From: JANOYY01 sp031418035
Lineage (GTDB): Bacteria; Actinomycetota; Acidimicrobiia; Acidimicrobiales; JANYDT01
Length of the DNA stretch: 19,719 nt
NCBI GenBank assembly: GCA_031418035.1
Contig: JANOWU010000168.1
Coordinates: forward strand, 1-19,719
Direction: 5' to 3'
This document shows, piece by piece, positions 15,109-19,719 of the stretch; position 1 is the stretch's first letter, and each line of letters starts with the position of its first letter. Below the pieces are notes generated by a model, which saw only the letters and a list, made by a program, of their open reading frames with translations, did no database searches and was not told the DNA's origin. The position numbers were made by a program, and so were the translations under genes.

Positions 15109-16125
15109 TCAGCGCGTGATACCGTGGCCATCCGCACCCACGGTTATCGCCTTCTCATCCGAGCGTCGTTCGCGAAGGGGTTGCACGTTTCCGTCGAGGT
15201 CCAACACGGGCGAAGCTTCGTCATACCAACGAGGCACCACGGGGTTCCCCCAAAAATCACGACGCCGCGGGTCGTTCACGTCCCAGCGCAGCGTCTGATG
15301 ACCCGGGTCGCCAGTGAAGTAGTCCGTGGTGTAGATCTCGACGCGATGTCCATCGGGATCGCGAAGGTACAGGTAGAACGCATTCGACACACCGTGTCGG
15401 CCGGGACCACGTTCGAGGCAGCCCTCCTCGTTGAGCGAACCGAGGAGGTCGGCGACATGGAGGATGTGATGGGCCTCGGGGACCGCAAACGCGAGATGGT
15501 GCAGTCTCGGCGAAGATCCCTGTGTCGTGGCGACGTCGTGAACCGTCTGCTTTCGATACATCCACGTCGCGAACAGCTCCCCGGTTGCGGTGTCCTCGAT
15601 GGTTTCAGAAAGACCGAAGCCAAGCTCGGAGTACCAACGGTACGAACCCGCAACGTCGTCGGTCACCAGGTTTATGTGATCGAGACGATTGATCGACGCG
15701 CCGCGCCTGAGGTCGTAGCGCTGATGGTGATGCCCCGTCCATGCGATTTCATGGAAGTACTCGACCACGAAACCGAAAGGATCTTCGACGCGAACGGTGG
15801 GTCCGACGCCGAGCGTCGCACCAGCCGGAAACCGGCGCACCTTGCAGCCCCGCTCGAGATGAAAGCGTTCGGCCCGATCGACATCCTCCGGCGTGCGCAC
15901 GCGAAGCGCAAAGCGTGCACATGCCGCGACGGGACCAACCCGAAGTATGAGGCTGTGGTGGACAAACTCCTCGTGTCCGCGCAGGTACAACGTGTCGGCC
16001 GTTTGTGCGCTGACGACAAACCCCAAGCGATCCACCCAGAACCGGCGACTGCGCTCCAAGTCGCCGACGATCAGTTCCGCATAGGCCGAGCGCACGATAT
16101 CGGGCACCACGATTTGAGCAGTCAT
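15109..16125 (-). CDS. hpaD: Homoprotocatechuate (3,4-dihydroxyphenylacetate) 2,3-dioxygenase
   Basis: The 338-aa product closely follows the Brevibacterium fuscum enzyme from memory: RSAYAELIVGDL start, RVRTPEDVDRAE, RVEDPFGF, ERGPGRHGVSNAFYLYL, IYTTDYFTGDP and WGNPVVPRWY. The extradiol iron or manganese ligands H155, H214 and E267 of that enzyme fall on H150, H210 and E263. The second-sphere residues H200, W192 and Y257 fall on H196, W188 and Y253. Catechol rings are opened at the 2,3 position with O2, feeding the meta pathway for 4-hydroxyphenylacetate. The ATG at 16125 aligns with the family start; a 14-residue longer reading from 16167 is less likely. No good ribosome site was seen. It is divergent from a FAH-family gene of plausibly the same pathway. 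Confidence 0.93.
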   Translation of the reverse strand: MTAQIVVPDIVRSAYAELIVGDLERSRRFWVDRLGFVVSAQTADTLYLRGHEEFVHHSLILRVGPVAACARFALRVRTPEDVDRAERFHLERGCKVRRFPAGATLGVGPTVRVEDPFGFVVEYFHEIAWTGHHHQRYDLRRGASINRLDHINLVTDDVAGSYRWYSELGFGLSETIEDTATGELFATWMYRKQTVHDVATTQGSSPRLHHLAFAVPEAHHILHVADLLGSLNEEGCLERGPGRHGVSNAFYLYLRDPDGHRVEIYTTDYFTGDPGHQTLRWDVNDPRRRDFWGNPVVPRWYDEASPVLDLDGNVQPLRERRSDEKAITVGADGHGITR

Positions 16126-16198
16126 GGAGGTATCTTTGCTCGAACTGTCGACGTTCGCGGACGGCATAGGGAGTTGCGCACGTCCTTCACGGTTCGTT

Positions 16199-16204
16199 TA
16201 GCTT
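16199..16204 (+). promoter_or_regulatory. Candidate -10 box upstream of the FAH-family gene
   Basis: TAGCTT lies 6 nt before a GTG (16211) that opens a 23-codon ORF running into the FAH gene start. The spacing fits a leaderless transcript starting at 16210-16211. A perfect 10-bp palindrome GAGACGTCTC (16220-16229) follows just downstream and could be an operator. Low certainty. Confidence 0.3.
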
Positions 16205-16210
16205 TGCGGT

Positions 16211-16282
16211 GTGACTCACGAGACGTCTCCGCTCGATCCTTCCGAAACAACAACCGTGCCAGCGATTGCTTCGCGCTCATGA
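16211..16282 (+). CDS. Possible 23-aa upstream ORF overlapping the FAH start
   Basis: GTG at 16211 opens a frame of 23 sense codons that stops with TGA at 16280-16282, so the stop overlaps the FAH-family ATG as ATGA. The peptide begins (M)THETSPLDPSE and is Thr/Ser-rich. The FAH gene itself has no ribosome site, so translation could reach it by coupling. The peptide matches nothing I know, and chance is a fair alternative. Confidence 0.25.
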   Translation: MTHETSPLDPSETTTVPAIASRS

Positions 16283-17109
16283 AACTCGCCAACCTGAACG
16301 GACGCGCCGCATTGATCTTCGACGCAACAGCGCTCGACGTCGCCGAGGCGTCCGGTGGAGTGTTCGGACCGGGTGTGGCGAGTGTGTACGAGAACTGGGA
16401 TGCGTTTTCGTCGTGGACCTCGACCGTCGATCGCGCCGGAGCCACGCCGTTCGCACTCAGCGACCTTGGACCGATATCGCCCCACGCCAAACAGGTGTTC
16501 GCGATCGGGTTGAACTACCGGGCCCATGCTGCCGAAGGGGGTCGAGAGGTACCGAAGGCGCCTGCGGTGTTCACCAAGTACCAAAGCTGTCTCGGCGCGC
16601 CTTTTGCGTCCGTTTCCTCTGTCCCAGGGCGACACGACTGGGAAGCCGAACTGGTGGTGGTGATCGGGCGACAAGCCAAGCACGTCGCCGCAGAAGACGC
16701 CTGGAACCATGTGGCGGGTGTGACCTGCGGACAGGATTACTCCGAACGCGATACCCAGAACGCATCGGGCGGCCACTTCTCGCTGGGAAAGTCGTTCCCC
16801 GGGTTCGGACCAACCGGCCCGTGGCTGGTCACACCCGACGAACTGGCCAACCCCGACGATCTCGCCATCTCGTGTGAAGTCAGCGGCGAAGTCATGCAGT
16901 CGAGCCGGACGTCGAACATGGTCTTCCCGGTCGCGATCTTGGTCGAACATCTCTCGAGCATCGTCACGTTGTTCCCGGGCGACATCATCTTCACGGGCAC
17001 CCCCGAAGGCGTTGGCTTCGCTCGCAAGCCGCCGCGGTTGTTGGTCGCAGGAGACGTTGTCGTCACGACGATCGAAGGGATCGGCTCGATCCAGCAATCC
17101 ATCGTGTGA
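16279..17109 (+). CDS. Fumarylacetoacetate hydrolase-family protein (HpaG/hydratase-isomerase type)
   Basis: The 276-aa product is a single FAH domain, metal-dependent enzymes that hydrolyse, decarboxylate or isomerise 2-oxo acids. Marks are the MKLANLNGRAALI start, IGLNYRAHAAEG (76-87), FTKYQSCLG, DWEAELVVVIG (120-130) giving E122 and E124, GQDYSERDTQ (151-160) giving D153, KSFPGFGPTGPWLVT (171-185) and FTGTPEGVGF (238-247). These provide the usual metal site. The ATG at 16279 matches the family start; an open frame extending far upstream is the shadow of hpaD. Divergence from hpaD suggests it takes part in the same ring-cleavage pathway, for example as OPET decarboxylase/HHDD isomerase, but its exact step is not shown. 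Possible coupling to a 23-codon ORF. Confidence 0.9.
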   Translation: MKLANLNGRAALIFDATALDVAEASGGVFGPGVASVYENWDAFSSWTSTVDRAGATPFALSDLGPISPHAKQVFAIGLNYRAHAAEGGREVPKAPAVFTKYQSCLGAPFASVSSVPGRHDWEAELVVVIGRQAKHVAAEDAWNHVAGVTCGQDYSERDTQNASGGHFSLGKSFPGFGPTGPWLVTPDELANPDDLAISCEVSGEVMQSSRTSNMVFPVAILVEHLSSIVTLFPGDIIFTGTPEGVGFARKPPRLLVAGDVVVTTIEGIGSIQQSIV

Positions 17110-17116
17110 GGGTGCA

Positions 17117-17140
17117 GCGAACGCAAAGCCGCACGTTCGC
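17117..17140 (+). terminator. Hairpin after the FAH-family gene
   Basis: GCGAACG (17117-17123) pairs perfectly with CGTTCGC (17134-17140) around a 10-nt loop, 8 nt past the FAH stop. The plus strand has no T tract after it, so efficient termination is uncertain. Confidence 0.4.
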
Positions 17141-17186
17141 AAAACCCGATTCGCACACGCTCCCCAGCTGATACAAGATGTGTCCG

Positions 17187-17807
17187 ATGGCCTACACCTC
17201 CGAACCGAAATTTCGCGTCCTGCACGCTCTGCGAATAAAGGGATTCGCCAAGCTCGACCACATCACGCCCCTCGCCGGCGTTGATGAGCCGCTTGTACAA
17301 ACGCACCTCGAAGGCATGCTGTCCGAGGGGCTTACGGCATTTCGCGAGGCTCGTGGGCTGTGGCAGCTCACACCGGTCGGGAGAGAGGCGCATCCCCCGC
17401 TTCTCGAGGCCGACGCCGGACGTCCCGGTTTTCGTGACGGGCTTGCGAAAAGCTACCCGGCGTTCCTCGAAACGAACGAGGAGTTCAAGGCCCTCTGCGG
17501 AGACTGGCAGTTACGCGACGGTGCACCCAACAACCACAGCGACGCGTCGTATGACAAGAAGGTTCTCGCTCGGCTGAAGAAGCTCGACGACAACGCCAAG
17601 AAGATCGTCGTGAACTTCGGCCAGGTCGCCGAGAGGTTCGCACCCTATTCGCCACGTTTGGAGCAGTCCCGTCGTGCCCTCGAAGGTGGCCAGCAGAACA
17701 TGTTCACCGGAGTTATGTGCGGGTCCTACCACGACGTGTGGATGGAACTCCACGAAGACCTGATCCTCTCGCAGAACATCAATCGCAGCGAAGAGGGCAG
17801 TTTCTAG
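17187..17807 (+). CDS. Winged-helix-type protein of unknown function
   Basis: The 206-aa product starts with a small helix-rich unit (about 5-66) resembling a winged helix: KFRVLHALRIKGFAKL, a recognition-like stretch, then LEGMLSEGLTAFREARGLWQLTPVGREAH, in which W/L-T-P-G-R recalls the wing of MarR-like proteins. The rest is helical with DNHSD-like acidic turns and ends SYHDVWMELHEDLILSQNINRSEEG. I have seen this C-terminal motif in uncharacterised actinobacterial MarR-annotated proteins, so DNA binding is likely but the target is unknown. Start at 17187 is preferred over 17178; neither has a clear ribosome site. It lies between the FAH gene and the molybdenum hydroxylase, and could regulate either. 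Confidence 0.65.
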   Translation: MAYTSEPKFRVLHALRIKGFAKLDHITPLAGVDEPLVQTHLEGMLSEGLTAFREARGLWQLTPVGREAHPPLLEADAGRPGFRDGLAKSYPAFLETNEEFKALCGDWQLRDGAPNNHSDASYDKKVLARLKKLDDNAKKIVVNFGQVAERFAPYSPRLEQSRRALEGGQQNMFTGVMCGSYHDVWMELHEDLILSQNINRSEEGSF

Positions 17808-17863
17808 CTTCTCGTCGTCTCTCGAACCCCGGCTCGGGCAACGATTCACCAGTCTCGAACACG

Positions 17864-17869
17864 TAGGCT
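17864..17869 (+). promoter_or_regulatory. Candidate -10 box for the molybdenum hydroxylase
   Basis: TAGGCT lies 9 nt before the ATG of the CoxL-type gene in the 71-bp gap after the winged-helix gene. A TANNNT box at this distance suggests a leaderless start. No ribosome site is visible. Confidence 0.4.
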
Positions 17870-17878
17870 CACCATCGC

Positions 17879-19719
17879 ATGGGAAGCATTCTGGGCAATC
17901 GAGTGGTGCGCGTCGAAGACGACCGCATGCTCACACGTGGCGGAATGTATGTCGAAGACGTGCCGATCCAGGCAGCATGGGTGCACTTCGTGCGCTCGAC
18001 GGTCGCCCATGGTCGGGTTGTCTCGATCGACGTCGCCGACGCCCGCAATGCGCCGGGAGTACTCGGGGTGTACACCGGCGAGGACATCACGCTTCCACCG
18101 TTTCCACACGTACTGCCGATTCTCCCGCCAGGGTGCGAACGTCCGCTGGTAGCACGTGGCAAGGTTCGTTTCATTGGGGAACCGGTCGTTGCGGTCGTGG
18201 CCGAAACACGCGCTCAGGCCGTCGACGCCGGGGAGCTCGTGTATGTCGACATCGAGCGGCTTCCTGCGGTCGTGGGAGTCGACGACGCGTTGCGCGATTC
18301 CACCCTGCTTCACGAGTCAATCTCGACAAATGTCTATGCGCGCTTCGCTTCGGAGAGACAGGCAGACTTCTCGGACTGCGAGGTCGTGTGCGAACTACGG
18401 GTGAACAACCAGCGGATCAACGCCGCGCCGATGGAACCGCGCTCCGGGCTTGCGTACTGGGAAGGCAGTGACCACGGCGACCGCCTGATCCACTACTCGT
18501 CGTGTCAAGGTGCGCACCCGACCCGCGACATGCTCGCGAACCTCTACGACCTGCCACACAATCGCGTTCGCACAGTCGTGCCCGACGTCGGCGGTGGGTT
18601 CGGAGTGAAGTCACGGACCATCGGGGAAGAACTCACCCTTGGATGGCTGTCGCGTGCCGTCGATCGACCCGTTCGATTTACCGAAACACGCACCGAAGCA
18701 ATGATGGCGATGCCTCACGGCCGCGGCCAACGGATGGACGTGAAGATCGGGGGCACACGCGCAGGAAGAATCACCGCCTACCAGGTTCACGTGACACAGG
18801 ATGCCGGCGCCTACCCACTTATGGGGGCATACCTTCCCCAGATGACTCAGCGGATGCTGCCCGGGGTCTACGACATCGCCAACTGCGGCTTCACCGCCGA
18901 ATCGGTGGCGACGAACAAGATCTCGGTCACGGCCTATCGCGGGGCCGGACGACCAGAAGCGGCGCTTGCGATCGAGCGAGCGCTCGACTATTTCGCATTG
19001 GAGATCGGCATGGACCCGGCCGAAGTCCGACGGCGGAACTTCGTGCCCAAGTTCCTCGAGCCGTACACCACCGGTATCGGCACCGTTTACGACGTCGGCG
19101 ACTATCCCGAGGCCCTCCGTCGGGTTCTTGCGGCGGCCGATTACGAGGGTATGCGCGCAGAGCAATTGAAAAGACGCGCCACTAGTTCGTCCATCCAAAT
19201 GGGCATCGGTCTTGCCTGCTACGTCGAAATCACTTCCGCAGGCGGCCCGACCGAGCATGGGTCGTTGCACCTACAACCGGACGGCCGGGTCCGAGTACTC
19301 ACGGGTGCGACTCCTTATGGCCAGGGGCACGAGACAACCTGGAAGATGATCGTCGCCGACCAAACCGGCATTCCCATGGACAGGATCGATATCGTCCATG
19401 GCGATACGGATGAAGTACCCGTAGGTGGGCTTACGGTCGGATCTCGCTCCGTACAGGTGGCCGGATCCTCTCTCAAGGTTGCCTGCGACATCCTCATCGC
19501 CAAGGCACGAGCTCGCGCTGCTGAGCTCTTGGAGGCCTCGATCGACGACGTCATTGTCGACACCGACACCGCACGGTTCCACGTTGTGGGTTCACCATCG
19601 AGGAGTGTTTCGTGGACTGATCTTGCGACATCGGCGGGCGAAGCGCTGGAGGCTGTATCGGACTTCAAGGCAGCGCAGCCCACGTTCCCGTTCGGCGCGC
19701 ACGTCGCCGTCGTCGAAGT
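17879..19719 (+). CDS. Molybdenum hydroxylase large subunit, CoxL form II / xanthine dehydrogenase type (partial, right edge)
   Basis: The open frame runs from ATG 17879 to the window end (613 codons), so the 3' part is missing. The family hydroxylates substrates with water at a Mo-MCD centre, with FAD and 2Fe-2S subunits encoded separately. Marks are LGNRVVRVEDDRMLTRGGMYVEDV at the start (in pieces), VRFIGEPVVAVVA, DVGGGFGVK (236-244), AYRGAGRPEA (352-361) and PYGQGHETTW (479-488). True aerobic CO dehydrogenase (form I) carries AYxCSFR at the active-site loop; AYRGAGR is form II, so substrate is unknown and CO oxidation is not implied. The catalytic Glu near the C-terminus lies outside the window. 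It is 71 bp after the winged-helix gene. Confidence 0.95.
   Translation, partial: MGSILGNRVVRVEDDRMLTRGGMYVEDVPIQAAWVHFVRSTVAHGRVVSIDVADARNAPGVLGVYTGEDITLPPFPHVLPILPPGCERPLVARGKVRFIGEPVVAVVAETRAQAVDAGELVYVDIERLPAVVGVDDALRDSTLLHESISTNVYARFASERQADFSDCEVVCELRVNNQRINAAPMEPRSGLAYWEGSDHGDRLIHYSSCQGAHPTRDMLANLYDLPHNRVRTVVPDVGGGFGVKSRTIGEELTLGWLSRAVDRPVRFTETRTEAMMAMPHGRGQRMDVKIGGTRAGRITAYQVHVTQDAGAYPLMGAYLPQMTQRMLPGVYDIANCGFTAESVATNKISVTAYRGAGRPEAALAIERALDYFALEIGMDPAEVRRRNFVPKFLEPYTTGIGTVYDVGDYPEALRRVLAAADYEGMRAEQLKRRATSSSIQMGIGLACYVEITSAGGPTEHGSLHLQPDGRVRVLTGATPYGQGHETTWKMIVADQTGIPMDRIDIVHGDTDEVPVGGLTVGSRSVQVAGSSLKVACDILIAKARARAAELLEASIDDVIVDTDTARFHVVGSPSRSVSWTDLATSAGEALEAVSDFKAAQPTFPFGAHVAVVE

Noticed and set aside
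15124..16278. In-frame extension of the FAH-family gene upstream across hpaD
   Set aside because: The extra 385 codons are the antisense of hpaD and show no domain; the family start MKLANLNGRA is at 16279.
17879..19719. Aerobic CO dehydrogenase (coxL form I)
   Set aside because: The active-site loop is AYRGAGR, not AYxCSFR, so form I activity is not supported; only the form II/xanthine dehydrogenase-type family is called.

Overview
The window is high-GC DNA with dense, mostly short-spaced genes on both strands. A LexA box of the CGAAC-N4-GTTCG type upstream of a dinB-like polymerase, several TANNNT boxes lying 6-9 nt before start codons (leaderless-type starts), GTG starts and the gene families present all suggest an actinobacterium. 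Acidimicrobiia is a reasonable guess, but the sequence alone does not prove it. No rRNA, tRNA, CRISPR, insertion sequence or phage gene was seen. The content looks like ordinary chromosome with some unusual protein architectures.

Left part (1-5.7 kb). A possible proline-rich gene tail (2-103, +) is followed by hairpins. Then come minus-strand genes, read from right to left: a 47-aa membrane protein (5669-5526); a glycosyltransferase fused to a second, probably alpha/alpha-barrel-like domain (5295-2902); an FdhF/YdeP-type molybdopterin oxidoreductase (2900-585), starting 1 nt after the previous stop; and a STAS anti-sigma-antagonist-like protein (556-230), which also seems to have its own leaderless promoter. 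A long hairpin covers the STAS stop codon.

Centre (5.8-13.6 kb). A 748-aa protein carries two AI-2E-transporter-type halves in tandem (5790-8036, +). It is convergent with a lysine-tailed Dps ferritin (8653-8033, -), and their stop codons share one CTAG. A Rid-family protein (8774-9175, +) follows. A TetR regulator (9942-9343, -) is divergent from a zinc-free MDR-type NADPH oxidoreductase (10068-11087, +) and a PPOX-fold protein (11126-11638, +), with a palindromic operator candidate between them. Next are a secreted beta-propeller-like protein (12656-11709, -) whose promoter sits in three 15-bp tandem repeats, and an alpha/beta hydrolase of the chloroperoxidase-like group (13592-12723, -).

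Right part (13.7-19.7 kb). A dinB-type DNA polymerase IV sits under a LexA box (13789-15024, +). A homoprotocatechuate 2,3-dioxygenase, hpaD (16125-15109, -), is divergent from a fumarylacetoacetate-hydrolase-family gene (16279-17109, +), together looking like part of a meta-cleavage pathway for 4-hydroxyphenylacetate-type aromatics. A winged-helix-type protein (17187-17807, +) follows. The window ends inside a molybdenum hydroxylase large subunit of the CoxL form II/xanthine dehydrogenase type (17879 to beyond the edge, +).

The points most worth a second look are the duplicated AI-2E protein, the GT-barrel/YdeP/STAS gene cluster, the repeat-bearing promoter at 12.66 kb, the LexA-controlled leaderless dinB, and a 23-codon upstream ORF overlapping the FAH-family start by ATGA.
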